Assembly (NCBI RefSeq): GCF_007859865.1
Contig: NZ_SJPI01000001.1
Coordinates: 3,357,241-3,421,240, forward strand
DNA: 64,000 nt
Origin: Rubripirellula amarantea
GTDB lineage: Bacteria; Planctomycetota; Planctomycetia; Pirellulales; Pirellulaceae
Direction of reading: 5' to 3'
Shown: in pieces, positions 9,045 to 17,763 of the stretch
Layout: the number at the start of each line of letters is the position of its first letter
Numbering within the stretch: the first letter of the stretch is position 1
Translations under genes and position numbers: made by a program
The notes under the pieces: model-generated
Databases searched by the model: none
Seen by the model: only the letters and a program-made list of their open reading frames with translations
Told to the model about the DNA's origin: nothing

Positions 9045-10816
9045 ACTACGAAGCTTGGTTGACGCTTAGCGTTGTCGGCGTGTTGCTGCTGGCGCTATTG
9101 AAGAATTTAGCGCCCACCGACGTTTTGTTTGTGGCCGCGACTACCATCCTTGCCGTCGCGGGCATCATTTCACCGGAAGAAGCGTTCGCAGGGTTTAGCA
9201 ATTCGGGAGTGTTGACCGTCGCATTTCTATTTGTGGTGGTGGCGGGTCTGCGCGAAACCGGCGTTCTGGATCATGTGGGGCACCATGTTCTTGGGAAGGC
9301 GAAGTCGCGAGGACAGGCGTTCTTTCGTTTGTCGGTGGCGGTGATGCCGATGTCCGCGTTGCTCAACAACACGCCCATCGTTGCGATGTTCGTGCCAATC
9401 GTCATGGACTGGTGCCGCCGCAACCAAGTCTCTCCGTCAAAGCTGTTGATTCCTCTTTCCTACCTAACCATTTTGGGCGGAACGTGCACAGTGATCGGTA
9501 CGTCGACCAACCTCGTCGTCAACGGACTGATGATTGAAAACGGGTTACCCGGAATGGGCATGCTTGAACTGGGGAAAATCGGTGTGCCTTATGCGATTGT
9601 GGGGGCTTTGTATCTATTTTTCCTCGGCGGGAAGTTGTTGCCCGATCGTGCTGAACTGTTGGAACAGCTAGGCGAAGCGAGACGAGATTACGTGATCGAA
9701 ATGAGCGTTGAATCGAACTGCCGATTGGTTGGCAAAACGGTTGAGGACGCTGGCCTAAGACAATTGCCTGGCCTATTTCTGATTGAAATCGAACGCAACA
9801 GCGAAGCGATCACTCCGGTCCGTCCCGAGGACCGAATTGAATCGGGCGACCAATTGATTTTCGCGGGAGTGGTTTCGGGGATTATCGAACTAGAAAAGAT
9901 CGCTGGGCTCGTCCCCGTTGCCGAATCAAGTGTCGAGCTTTCGGTGAGCGAACGACGCAATCGCCGGATGTGCGAAGTGGTCGTGTCCCAGAACTCGTCG
10001 CTTAATGGCATGACGATTCGGGATGCGGAGTTTCGATCTCGATTCGGTGCGGTGGTCTTGGCGGTGCATCGTTTTGAACGAAGACTCGAAGGAAAGTTGG
10101 GCGACATCCAGCTTCAGCCCGGTGACACACTCCTGATGCAAACTCAGCCTGACTTTGTCCAGGCTCATCGACACGACCCCGCGTTTTACCTCGTCAGTAT
10201 GGTCGATCAGTGGCGTCCGGTTCGTCGCGACCGGGCCTGGATCGCCTTGACGGTGTTCATGATTCTGATCGTGTTGATGGTTACCAATTGGATTCCTATT
10301 TCGATTGCTACTGGTTTGGCCGCAGTGATGATGGTGGCTTTGCGCTGCTTGTCATCCGATGGGGCTCGTCAGAGCATCGAGTGGCAATTGCTGATAACCA
10401 TTGCAGCGTCTTTCGGCGTTGGAGTGGCGCTTCAAAATTCCGGTGCCGCGTCTGGGATTGCGAACGTAATCGTAGAAAACACTCAGACCCTGGGCCCACT
10501 AGCAGCGTTGGTGATGCTGTACTGCTCCGCCTCGATATTGACCGAAGTGATCACCAACAACGCCGCTGCCGTCTTGTTATTTCCTTTTTGCCTCGAGTTA
10601 GCAAAGCTCTACTGCGTTGACGCGCGACCGTTTTTAATTGCTCTTACGCTCGCCGCATCCGCAAGTTTTATGACACCCATCGGGTACCAAACCAACATGA
10701 TGGTTTATGGTCCGGGCGGTTATCGGTTTGCAGACTTTTTGCGAATCGGAGCACCGCTGAACGTGGTGCTCGGAATCGTTGCCGTGATTTTGGTGCCTTG
10801 GTTCTGGCCGTTTTGA
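9041..10816 (+). CDS. SLC13-family permease with central RCK_C (TrkA-C) domains
   Basis: The ATG at 9041 is chosen because it overlaps the antiporter stop codon in the usual ATGA way and starts a hydrophobic segment; the open frame itself reaches back to 8909. The resulting protein has 591 residues. Membrane helices fill about 1-190 and 390-590, with the typical paired hairpins LLNNTPIVAMFVP and ITNNAAAVLLFPF. Two soluble RCK_C/TrkA-C-like domains lie between them (about 205-370), with the recurring pattern of conserved NGMTIRDAEFRSRFGAVVLAV and GDTLL. Proteins of this architecture are annotated as anion or dicarboxylate/sulfate permeases. Sulfate import or export is conceivable here given the sulfatases in the same window, but this is inference. 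The substrate is unknown. Confidence 0.88.
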   Translation: MNYEAWLTLSVVGVLLLALLKNLAPTDVLFVAATTILAVAGIISPEEAFAGFSNSGVLTVAFLFVVVAGLRETGVLDHVGHHVLGKAKSRGQAFFRLSVAVMPMSALLNNTPIVAMFVPIVMDWCRRNQVSPSKLLIPLSYLTILGGTCTVIGTSTNLVVNGLMIENGLPGMGMLELGKIGVPYAIVGALYLFFLGGKLLPDRAELLEQLGEARRDYVIEMSVESNCRLVGKTVEDAGLRQLPGLFLIEIERNSEAITPVRPEDRIESGDQLIFAGVVSGIIELEKIAGLVPVAESSVELSVSERRNRRMCEVVVSQNSSLNGMTIRDAEFRSRFGAVVLAVHRFERRLEGKLGDIQLQPGDTLLMQTQPDFVQAHRHDPAFYLVSMVDQWRPVRRDRAWIALTVFMILIVLMVTNWIPISIATGLAAVMMVALRCLSSDGARQSIEWQLLITIAASFGVGVALQNSGAASGIANVIVENTQTLGPLAALVMLYCSASILTEVITNNAAAVLLFPFCLELAKLYCVDARPFLIALTLAASASFMTPIGYQTNMMVYGPGGYRFADFLRIGAPLNVVLGIVAVILVPWFWPF

Positions 10817-10868
10817 TCGCCTCCGGCGAGCTTGCCGCACTACGCGAGTGCTAACAAGTTTTCGTCAA

Positions 10869-10898
10869 GGAATCGGCGTCGTTTGGGACGCCGATTCC
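10869..10898. terminator. Perfect 12-bp inverted repeat between convergent genes
   Basis: GGAATCGGCGTC (10869-10880) and its exact reverse complement (10887-10898) flank a 6-base loop. The hairpin lies between the plus-strand permease and the minus-strand TPR-like gene, where a bidirectional terminator is expected. Neither side has a strong T-run, so the mechanism is uncertain. Confidence 0.6.
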
Positions 10899-10933
10899 AC
10901 ATGACGTTCGGGATTCGAGAGCCCGTCAAAGTG

Positions 10934-11566
10934 CTAAGCTGCCATCTTCAGCGACGCTTTGCGAGGCTTGCTGGGGCCTGCGGGGTTGGGCAATTCCACA
11001 CTGAAGTCAAACTCGCCCGGTTCGAAATCGAGCTTGATATGACACTTCGACGGTTCAACGCCGTTAAGTTTCCAGTCGAGCCAACGAAGCCAAGACAACG
11101 ATTTTTCCCACTGGGAAATGGCCGAGTGAAGCCTCACCGCCATGATGTGATCTGGGTCTCGGGTTGCTGCCAGGACTGACAACGCTCCACTTGGAAACCC
11201 CTTCATCAGCAAGGCCGTCGCAAAATTGCGTTTGCATGCGTTGCTCACTTCGACTCGTTCGATCAACGTTCCTGGCATTAGGACGAATGATCGGAACACA
11301 TCGACCGCAGGATCAACACGTCCAAGTCGCATCAGGCAAACGCCCAACGCGTTTCGAACTTGAGTATCACGACCGGCTGACGATAGCAGGTTCGCCGCGG
11401 CGGTATATTCGCCTCGGTGGATCAAGTGCCATGCTTTTTGCAGGGCGGGATGGATTGCCGAAGGGGATTCGCCGTGAGATGGATTACCCTCGGCTGACTT
11501 TGAATTGGTTGGTTGTTTCGTAACATTCTTAGAGTGATTGCGCGCAGACATCGTAGTGACTTTCAT
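10934..11566 (-). CDS. Hypothetical TPR-like protein
   Basis: This 210-residue protein is not assigned to a named family. Residues about 40-130 read as helical pairs with tetratricopeptide-like spacing (HPALQKAWHLIHRGEYTAAANLL, then NALGVCLMRLGRVDPAVDVFRSF, then NFATALLMKGFPSGALSVL). Such repeats normally bind protein partners. The N-terminal 35 residues are polar and probably disordered. The C-terminal segment (about 160-210) contains a short acidic/hydrophobic stretch and a basic tail. No signal peptide is visible, so it is probably cytoplasmic. It is convergent with the SLC13 permease and lies about 370 bases downstream of a small exported-protein gene's start. The function is unknown. Confidence 0.65.
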   Translation of the reverse strand: MKVTTMSARNHSKNVTKQPTNSKSAEGNPSHGESPSAIHPALQKAWHLIHRGEYTAAANLLSSAGRDTQVRNALGVCLMRLGRVDPAVDVFRSFVLMPGTLIERVEVSNACKRNFATALLMKGFPSGALSVLAATRDPDHIMAVRLHSAISQWEKSLSWLRWLDWKLNGVEPSKCHIKLDFEPGEFDFSVELPNPAGPSKPRKASLKMAA

Positions 11567-11616
11567 AATTCACGGGAAACGTAGAGATTGAGATTTGTTT
11601 GAGACGCGGCGCGCTC

Positions 11617-12033
11617 TCAAATCTGCAATCGCACGTTCATGGTCACCAGAGTCGTAAGGCAACGATGGGGTTGGGCAATGAAACCCAACCGCTCATAGAA
11701 AGAAAGGCTGGTTAAGCCGGTCGAACAGTAGGCCGACGCTATCCAGCTCAAAGAGCTAGGGAAAACACGAGCATCGGGTCGGCTTACCGGGGCCGTTACG
11801 TTGGGCGGCGTGACCCATCGCTCAATCGCATGCGAGGACGCGGTCAGTTCCGCAGTTACGCTTGCATCAGAAAGACAGTGCAGCCCATTGGCATGCGCCG
11901 AGCCAGCCGGAACGACCTGAACCAACGCAGCCAAGAGGACCAAGAAGGTCAGTAGCCGACTTGATACGAACCATCGCCGACGAGCAAAAAGCCTCGGAGT
12001 CGAGAAGCGTTGGGAGAAGTCGCAGCGGGCCAT
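11617..12033 (-). CDS. Small hypothetical exported protein
   Basis: The frame encodes 138 residues. The N-terminus is basic (RLFARRRWF) and is followed by a hydrophobic segment LLTFLVLLAALVQVVPA and a likely signal-peptidase site after about residue 47 (SAHA). The remainder has three or four cysteines (for example NGLHC, SAYCSTG, PHRC), which could form disulfides outside the cytoplasm. No family was recognised. It sits in the same orientation between the TPR-like gene and the beta-lactamase-fold gene. The signal peptide argues that the frame is real, but the rest of the sequence gives little further support. Confidence 0.45.
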   Translation of the reverse strand: MARCDFSQRFSTPRLFARRRWFVSSRLLTFLVLLAALVQVVPAGSAHANGLHCLSDASVTAELTASSHAIERWVTPPNVTAPVSRPDARVFPSSLSWIASAYCSTGLTSLSFYERLGFIAQPHRCLTTLVTMNVRLQI

Positions 12034-12158
12034 GGTTTCGCGAAGTATGCGGTAGTAGCATTTGATCTATCGTCAAACACAACACCGATCAATTAAATTA
12101 TCTCTTGCTATGCAACGGCGGCAAGTCCATTCCCTGGGGAATGTTGAAAAGGGCATCG

Positions 12159-13460
12159 CTAGCGCGCCGCAGGACTGTCTTTCCGAAGCGGTCGCCAACC
12201 AAGGATCGGGTCCATCCAATCCTTTTTAAGTGTTTGCTGCCAGCTCGCCGCGTCCTTCGCGATCACCTTCTCGGATTCCGGGATCGCTTCGCCACTGCTG
12301 TAACGCTGTTGAGTAACGATGATCCCGATGGTGTCCGTGGAACGATCCAACCAGAACATCGTTCCGCTCGATCCGGTATGCAGAATCCAAGTTGCCAAGA
12401 CTCCGTTTTCGTTCTCAATGACTTCCGATTCGGAATCGCTCGCCGCCATCCTATTCGCTGGTCCTAGGGTAAAGCCGATGCCATAGTAAGCACCGGGTCG
12501 CTTGCGTCGGTATTGATCTAGCAACGCTTCCGGCTTCGTCCATGGTTTTCCGTCGACCCTCCCGCCGTTGCGATGCATCAACATGAACTTGGCCAAGTCG
12601 TCCGCTGTGGTCACGATCCCGCCGCCGACCGAGGCGTACTTGCCCGGTGAAACGATTCGGTCATCGAGTTGTCGACGGAAGAATCCATCGCTTCGCCAAC
12701 GCCAATAAAAGCTGGCCATTTGCTCGCATTGTTCCGAGCTGGCGTAGTACGTCGTACTTGTCATGCCGAGCGGTTGGCAAAGCCGTTCTTGCAGGACTTC
12801 TTCCAACAATTTTCCGGTGACGACTTCGACAATGCGTCCGGCAATGTCGTAGCCGATTCCGCTGTAGGCAAACTTGGAACCGGGTTGCCGAGCCAGCGGC
12901 ATTCTTAGCTCTAACTCAACGGCTTCCTCTAGCGTCATGTCTTGGGTGCGGAATTCAAGCCAAGGCCGTCCACCGGGCTCTTCGTCGGCGATGAAGCCTC
13001 CGGTGTGATGCAGGCACTCACGAAGCGTAGGCATTCGCGTAGCAGGTTGTGAGTCCGACATTGAAAGTTGACTTGCCATCGGCAAGTACGCGTCGATCGG
13101 TTGATCCAAATCCAGCGAGCCGTCTGCATCGAGTGCCACCACCAGAGTCGAAATGATTGACTTCGACAGCGACGCCGCATGAAAAGGAGTGTCCAATTCA
13201 AAAGGCAGTTGGCGTTTGATGTGCCGATAGCCAAACGATTCCTTCAACACGACTTCGCCCTGATGGATGACGATGACGATCCCGCCGGGGACGGATTCGT
13301 CTTCGACACTGGCGGCGAGATAGGTCTGCAACTGATCTCGTGATTTGAGCGAAAACCCATGTTGTTCCCAGCTTCCCAATGGCATGTCTTGTCCGTTCAA
13401 AGTCGAAACCGAACACAAGAGTGCCAGGAAGGTCTGTAATAGTCGAAGATGATTCATCAC
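12159..13460 (-). CDS. Exported serine hydrolase of the beta-lactamase class C / EstB fold
   Basis: The protein is 433 residues with an N-terminal hydrophobic signal (about 1-23). The nucleophile motif SxxK is SLSK (S97-K100) within FHAASLSKSIIST, and a C-terminal HTGSSG corresponds to the third motif of the fold. The second motif position reads YSGIGY (Y199), where many relatives have YxN; the Asn is replaced by Gly. This fold includes beta-lactamases, D-aminopeptidases, esterases and penicillin-binding proteins. A periplasmic esterase or peptidase role is as likely as beta-lactamase activity. The gene stands alone, divergent from the pgs cluster, with a 7-bp tandem repeat just upstream of its start. 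Confidence 0.85.
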   Translation of the reverse strand: MMNHLRLLQTFLALLCSVSTLNGQDMPLGSWEQHGFSLKSRDQLQTYLAASVEDESVPGGIVIVIHQGEVVLKESFGYRHIKRQLPFELDTPFHAASLSKSIISTLVVALDADGSLDLDQPIDAYLPMASQLSMSDSQPATRMPTLRECLHHTGGFIADEEPGGRPWLEFRTQDMTLEEAVELELRMPLARQPGSKFAYSGIGYDIAGRIVEVVTGKLLEEVLQERLCQPLGMTSTTYYASSEQCEQMASFYWRWRSDGFFRRQLDDRIVSPGKYASVGGGIVTTADDLAKFMLMHRNGGRVDGKPWTKPEALLDQYRRKRPGAYYGIGFTLGPANRMAASDSESEVIENENGVLATWILHTGSSGTMFWLDRSTDTIGIIVTQQRYSSGEAIPESEKVIAKDAASWQQTLKKDWMDPILGWRPLRKDSPAAR

Positions 13461-13473
13461 CGGAGTTTAGTCA

Positions 13474-13504
13474 GTGACAGGTGACAGGTGACAGGTGACA
13501 GGTG
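13474..13504. repeat. 7-bp microsatellite GTGACAG x4
   Basis: Four exact copies of GTGACAG plus a partial GTG lie 13 bases upstream of the start codon of the beta-lactamase-fold gene, in its 5' region. Copy number in such an array can vary by slippage. Confidence 0.95.
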
Positions 13505-13683
13505 CGGGGCAAGGATGCGAGAGGGCGATCGAGGAGAGCTGCCAATGATGAGGTGAGGGTTGCTTCAACGAGAGACCCTTGATCCCCCCTTGGCAAAGTG
13601 CTGGGCATCAGTTCACACTTCGGATCTACTCTTCTGAACTTCTCGCTTGCGTTTCGCAATCTAACTCAACCCCTCCATACTGC

Positions 13684-14880
13684 ATGACCGCAGAACTTGC
13701 CCTTCTTGGGACCGCTGGCGCGGTGATCGCCGGTGGATTGATGGAATCACTATCACACCGTCGACGTTTGGAAAAGATTCCGATTCGGATCCACGTCAAT
13801 GGCACACGTGGAAAGTCTAGCGTCGCTCGCTTGATTGCTGCGGGAATGCGTGCAGGCGGAATTCGCACCTGTTGCAAGACCACCGGAACGCTGCCTCGGA
13901 TGATCTTGCCCGACGGTACTGAGTATCCGGTCTTTCGGCCTTCCCGAGCAAACGTGATCGAACAAGTTCGGATCGTAAAGACAGCAGTCGAATTTGAATC
14001 CGAAGCATTGGTGCTTGAGTGCATGGCGTTGATTCCTTATCTGCAGTGGCTTTGTGAAGACAAGCTCGTCCGAGCGACTCATGGCGTCATCACGAATGCC
14101 CGCGAAGATCACCTTGATGTGATGGGACCTAGTGAGCGGGACGTCGCTTGGGCACTAGCCGGTATGGTTCCGGTCAATGGGAAGTTCTTTACGGCCGAAC
14201 GAGATCACATCGACGTATTCGATCACGCCGTTAAGGATCGCGGTTCTGAGATGATTGCGATTACCGAAGCAGACGTTGGAAAGGTGACGCCACTCGACCT
14301 AGCCGGGTTCTCGTACGTGGAACATGCCGAGAACGTTGCTCTTGCACTGCGAGTTTGCTCGGACGTCGGCGTGGAACGTAGCGTGGCACTGCGAGGGATG
14401 TGGGAGGCCAAGCCGGACCCGGGCGCGATGGTCGCTTATGAGATGGATTTCTTTCATCGACAAATCAACTTCGTCAACGGCTTTGCCGCGAATGATCCCG
14501 AATCGACTCAACGAATATGGAAGATGGCGTTAGAACGCTATCCGGATGTCGAAAAGAAGATCGCGATCTTCAATTGTCGCGCTGACCGTCCAGACCGCAG
14601 CGATCAACTCGGCGGCGTGATTAAAGATTGGCCGGAAGCGGATAGCTACCTGTTGATCGGAACCGGAACGTACATTTTTGCTCGTGCGGCCACGAACGCT
14701 GGGATCGACCCGTTGAAGTTGGTGTTCGCCGAAGAGCAAAGCGTTGATCAAATTTTTGAAATGATCGTCGAGCTTTCCGAAGGCAGCAGCTTGGTCATGG
14801 GCATGGCCAACATTGCTGGAGTCGGACTGGATCTCGTTCGCTATTTCGCCAATCGAAGTCGCCGTCGCGCGTTCAAGTAA
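13684..14880 (+). CDS. pgsB: Poly-gamma-glutamate synthase PgsB/CapB
   Basis: The ATG at 13684 is preferred over the upstream extension because it starts directly with a hydrophobic N-terminal segment as in PgsB proteins. The product has 398 residues. The ATP-binding loop GTRGKSS (40-46) and the following Mur-ligase-like patterns (TTGTLPRM; LECMALIPYLQWLCEDKL; GVITNAREDHLDVMGPS) are characteristic of PgsB/CapB, the amide ligase that adds glutamate to the growing poly-gamma-glutamate chain at the inner membrane. It is followed by pgsC and a pgsW-type gene in the same direction. The 123-base gap to pgsC is longer than in tight operons but holds no other gene. Confidence 0.93.
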   Translation: MTAELALLGTAGAVIAGGLMESLSHRRRLEKIPIRIHVNGTRGKSSVARLIAAGMRAGGIRTCCKTTGTLPRMILPDGTEYPVFRPSRANVIEQVRIVKTAVEFESEALVLECMALIPYLQWLCEDKLVRATHGVITNAREDHLDVMGPSERDVAWALAGMVPVNGKFFTAERDHIDVFDHAVKDRGSEMIAITEADVGKVTPLDLAGFSYVEHAENVALALRVCSDVGVERSVALRGMWEAKPDPGAMVAYEMDFFHRQINFVNGFAANDPESTQRIWKMALERYPDVEKKIAIFNCRADRPDRSDQLGGVIKDWPEADSYLLIGTGTYIFARAATNAGIDPLKLVFAEEQSVDQIFEMIVELSEGSSLVMGMANIAGVGLDLVRYFANRSRRRAFK

Positions 14881-14991
14881 CCGACGGCAAACACCATTCA
14901 CTTTAGTTGTTTCTGGTGCTTTACCCAAACCAACCGCTGTGGCTCGGGTCGAGTCACGCAGCTACCCAACAAAAATCTCTCATCTAACTCT

Positions 14992-15001
14992 CAAGGAAAT
15001 G
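14992..15001 (+). promoter_or_regulatory. Ribosome binding site of pgsC
   Basis: AAGGAA lies a few bases before the ATG at 15004 (sequence CTCTCAAGGAAATGACATG). It is one of the better Shine-Dalgarno matches in the window and supports the chosen start. Confidence 0.6.
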
Positions 15002-15003
15002 AC

Positions 15004-15495
15004 ATGAACCCAACGGACATGGCGGACCAAATGATGGTCGCCGTCGGCGTGGGGCTGGTCATCAGTCTCATCTTTTCGGAACTCTTCGGCCTAGCGGCGG
15101 GCGGGATGGTCGTGCCCGGATTCATCGCCTTGAATCTCGGTCGTCCGTTCGATGTTTTGCTGACTCTCTTTGCCGCGGGGATCACGTACCTCATCGTTCA
15201 TGCATTGGGCACCTTTATCATCATCTACGGCCGTCGTCGAACGGTCCTGATGATTTTGGTCGGATACCTGATACGTCTGTTGATGGACTTCATTCCATTT
15301 TCCGAGCTAGGCTCGATTGAATTCTTAGCAACGGGCGAGGCAAACTTCATGGTCATCGGATACATCATTCCGGGATTGATCGCAATTTGGATGGACCGGC
15401 AAGGCTGGCTCGAAACCATGTGCGCCTTGCTTACTGCATCGGTGGCAATCCGCATGATCCTGGTCATCATTTACGGAATGGCACTCATCAAATGA
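15004..15495 (+). CDS. pgsC: Poly-gamma-glutamate biosynthesis membrane protein PgsC/CapC
   Basis: The product is 163 residues, the usual size of PgsC/CapC. It consists almost entirely of four or five membrane helices. The conserved pattern ELFGLAAGGMVVPGFIALNLGRP near residues 27-50 is typical. PgsC works with PgsB as the membrane part of the synthase that makes and exports poly-gamma-glutamate. The last codon overlaps the start of the pgsW gene (ATGA), which ties both to one transcript. Confidence 0.93.
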   Translation: MNPTDMADQMMVAVGVGLVISLIFSELFGLAAGGMVVPGFIALNLGRPFDVLLTLFAAGITYLIVHALGTFIIIYGRRRTVLMILVGYLIRLLMDFIPFSELGSIEFLATGEANFMVIGYIIPGLIAIWMDRQGWLETMCALLTASVAIRMILVIIYGMALIK

Positions 15496-16637
15496 AAAAA
15501 GTTTACTGGCGTCCCAAGGCTGTCTCACGCACCGGCCTCGTTCTGATTGCGTTTACCGCCTTGGTTGGTTTGATCATGGTGGAATCCGTGAAGGTCAAAC
15601 GACTGCAACCTCACTACGAAGAGAAGTTAGCCGCGACCGAATTAGCGGCGGAGGCTTACGATGCGATCAGTGATGCGCGGATGCGGCTTGGTTACGAAGT
15701 CGACGAGACAATGGACCTTACGCTTAGCGGAGTGCTGGGCGTGGCGATGTCGGATGTGACCAGTTTGGCGGGCGATGTTACCGCGAAACGTACCGCGATC
15801 AATCCGAATTTTGCGGCCGTCACCGTGCAAATGCTTTACGACGCTGGAGTCGAAAAAGGTGACGTGGTTGCGATCGGCGTCAGCGGTTCATTCCCCGGCA
15901 TCAACACATGCGTTTACGCGGCCGCGGAAACAATGGGGCTTGAGCCCATTGTGATCGGCAGCGGTGCGGCGTCTCAGTGGGGTGCCAACTTGCCCGACTT
16001 GTTGTGGCTCGACATGGAACGCATTTTGGTGGAGGAAAACCTGTTCAAAACGCGAGCCATCGCGGCGTCGATTGGCGGCTTCGAAGACCGTGGGTTGGGA
16101 CTTTCCGAAGCGGGGCTTAAAGCGATTGACGAAGGGATCAAACGAAATGGGCTATCGAAATTGAAGGCCGAATCGTTTGAAGATGCCGTGGAAGAACGCA
16201 TGGCGTTGTACGACAAGAAGGCCGGCGGCAAACCTATCAAAGCGTACATCAACGTTGGTGCGGGCACCGTGTCAGTGGGGCGAACGCTCGGCAAAACGAT
16301 GTTTTCGCCAGGCCTCAACTTGCAGCCGCCTGATCGAATTCGCCAGACCGACGGGATCATGCCGCGCTTCATTCTAAGAGGCGTACCGGTGATTCACTTC
16401 GCTCAGATCGCCGACATTGCCGAACAAAATGGTTTGCCAGTCCCGCCGCTCACACCACCTACCCCCGGCGACGCGGCAGTGTTTGAAGCGGTGGATTACA
16501 GCAAGTTGCTAGCCGCAAGTGTCTTGGGCTTGTTGACACTCATGCTTTACGGCTTTGTCCGCAGCGACATTGGGTTGCGATTGCTGAAGTTGTCCAAGGC
16601 TCCCAAAAAGGATGTCACACCTGAAGCAATGGTCTAA
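15492..16637 (+). CDS. pgsW: Poly-gamma-glutamate system protein, PgsW type
   Basis: The ATG at 15492 overlaps the pgsC stop and starts a normal N-terminal membrane anchor (about residues 12-31), giving 381 residues. A second hydrophobic segment lies near the C-terminus (about 336-353), so most of the protein is probably periplasmic. Motifs such as VVAIGVSGSFPGINTCVYAA, GSGAASQWGANLPDLLWLDME and NVGAGTVSVG fit my memory of the PgsW family (poly-gamma-glutamate system protein), found next to pgsB and pgsC where the PgsA/CapA protein of Bacillus is missing. No pgsA, pgsE or PGA hydrolase is seen in the window. Its exact role is not established. Confidence 0.8.
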   Translation: MKKVYWRPKAVSRTGLVLIAFTALVGLIMVESVKVKRLQPHYEEKLAATELAAEAYDAISDARMRLGYEVDETMDLTLSGVLGVAMSDVTSLAGDVTAKRTAINPNFAAVTVQMLYDAGVEKGDVVAIGVSGSFPGINTCVYAAAETMGLEPIVIGSGAASQWGANLPDLLWLDMERILVEENLFKTRAIAASIGGFEDRGLGLSEAGLKAIDEGIKRNGLSKLKAESFEDAVEERMALYDKKAGGKPIKAYINVGAGTVSVGRTLGKTMFSPGLNLQPPDRIRQTDGIMPRFILRGVPVIHFAQIADIAEQNGLPVPPLTPPTPGDAAVFEAVDYSKLLAASVLGLLTLMLYGFVRSDIGLRLLKLSKAPKKDVTPEAMV

Positions 16638-16704
16638 GGACTTGGGTTGAGGTGAACAAATACTCCGGTGCCTAGAGCGAACTGCGATCGCAAAAAGGGT
16701 TTAG

Positions 16705-16740
16705 AATACGTCCACGCTATCCAAATGGCGTGGACGTATT
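16705..16740 (+). terminator. Strong hairpin terminator after the pgs cluster
   Basis: AATACGTCCACGC (16705-16717) is followed by a 10-base loop and its exact reverse complement (16728-16740), then TCTTAC. The 13-bp perfect stem ends in TATT and runs into T-rich sequence, which fits intrinsic termination of pgsBCW. It ends 35 bases before the next gene. Confidence 0.75.
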
Positions 16741-16775
16741 TCTTACTAACCCGCGTGAGAGTTTAGGCACGGACC

Positions 16776-17663
16776 ATGAATCGAAAACAAGCAAACGAAT
16801 TCAAACAAGAAGTCCTCGATCTTTACGACGACTATGCGCACGGTCGTCTCAATCGTCGTGATTACGTGACCCGGCTTGCGGCCTTTGCGGTCGGCGGGGT
16901 GACCGTCGAAACGCTACTTGAAAATCTGAGCCCCAACTACGCATGGGCCCAGCAAGTCGAGCCATCAGATCCTCGCATCAAGACCGAAACAATTACTTAT
17001 TCGTCGCCGCAGGGTGCGGGCGAAATGAAAGGCCTGCTCGCTTGGCCTGCTGAGGGTGAGAAATTTCCGGCGGTGTTGGTCGTCCATGAAAACCGTGGGC
17101 TCAATCCTTACATCGCCGATGTCGCTCGACGTTTGGCAGTAGACGGTTTCGTTGCTTTGGCTCCAGATGCCTTGACACCGCTTGGTGGTTATCCGGGCAA
17201 CGATGATGAAGGTCGGGCCATGCAATCGAAACGCGACCGTGAAGAAATGACTGAGGATTTCATCGCCGCAGCAAAGCTGCTTGATACTCATCCACGATCC
17301 ACGGGCAAAGTTGGCGTGGTTGGGTTTTGTTTCGGTGGCGGAGTTGTCAATCAACTTGCCGTACGAATTCCCGAAGTGATTGACGCGGGAGTACCGTTCT
17401 ATGGCAGCCAACCAGATTCGGAAGATGTGGCGAAAATCAAAGCACCGCTATTGATTCAAAACGCCGAGCTAGATCGACGAATCCTTGCGGGAGCTCCCGC
17501 GTTCGAGAAAGCTTTGAAAGAAAACAATGTTCCTTTTGAAGCGCATGTGTATCCCAACGTCAATCACGGTTTTCACAACGACACAACGCCTCGCTACGAT
17601 GAGCCCGCTGCCAAACTTGCTTGGGAAAGAACCATTGCTTGGTTCAAGAAATACCTCGCCTGA
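16776..17663 (+). CDS. Dienelactone hydrolase family protein, probably Tat-exported
   Basis: The 295-residue protein has an alpha/beta-hydrolase core with a cysteine nucleophile in GFCFGGG (C185), an aspartate at about D233 (NAELDRR) and a histidine in NVNHGFH (H264). This is the Cys-Asp-His triad of dienelactone hydrolases. The N-terminal 60 residues form an extension with [15 protein letters not shown] (about 27-41) before an AWAQ sequence, resembling a Tat signal preceded by a helical leader as in YghX-like proteins. It probably hydrolyses an ester or lactone in the periplasm; the substrate is unknown. It lies directly after the pgs terminator, so it likely has its own promoter. Confidence 0.85.
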   Translation: MNRKQANEFKQEVLDLYDDYAHGRLNRRDYVTRLAAFAVGGVTVETLLENLSPNYAWAQQVEPSDPRIKTETITYSSPQGAGEMKGLLAWPAEGEKFPAVLVVHENRGLNPYIADVARRLAVDGFVALAPDALTPLGGYPGNDDEGRAMQSKRDREEMTEDFIAAAKLLDTHPRSTGKVGVVGFCFGGGVVNQLAVRIPEVIDAGVPFYGSQPDSEDVAKIKAPLLIQNAELDRRILAGAPAFEKALKENNVPFEAHVYPNVNHGFHNDTTPRYDEPAAKLAWERTIAWFKKYLA

Positions 17664-17763
17664 GTTCTACCATTGATGCACCCATGAACGGTGCGAAGTG
17701 CGGTCTCGTCGTGAGGCTGTATGGACAGCCACTGGCCGCCTTTCCCAACACTCGTGAATCACA

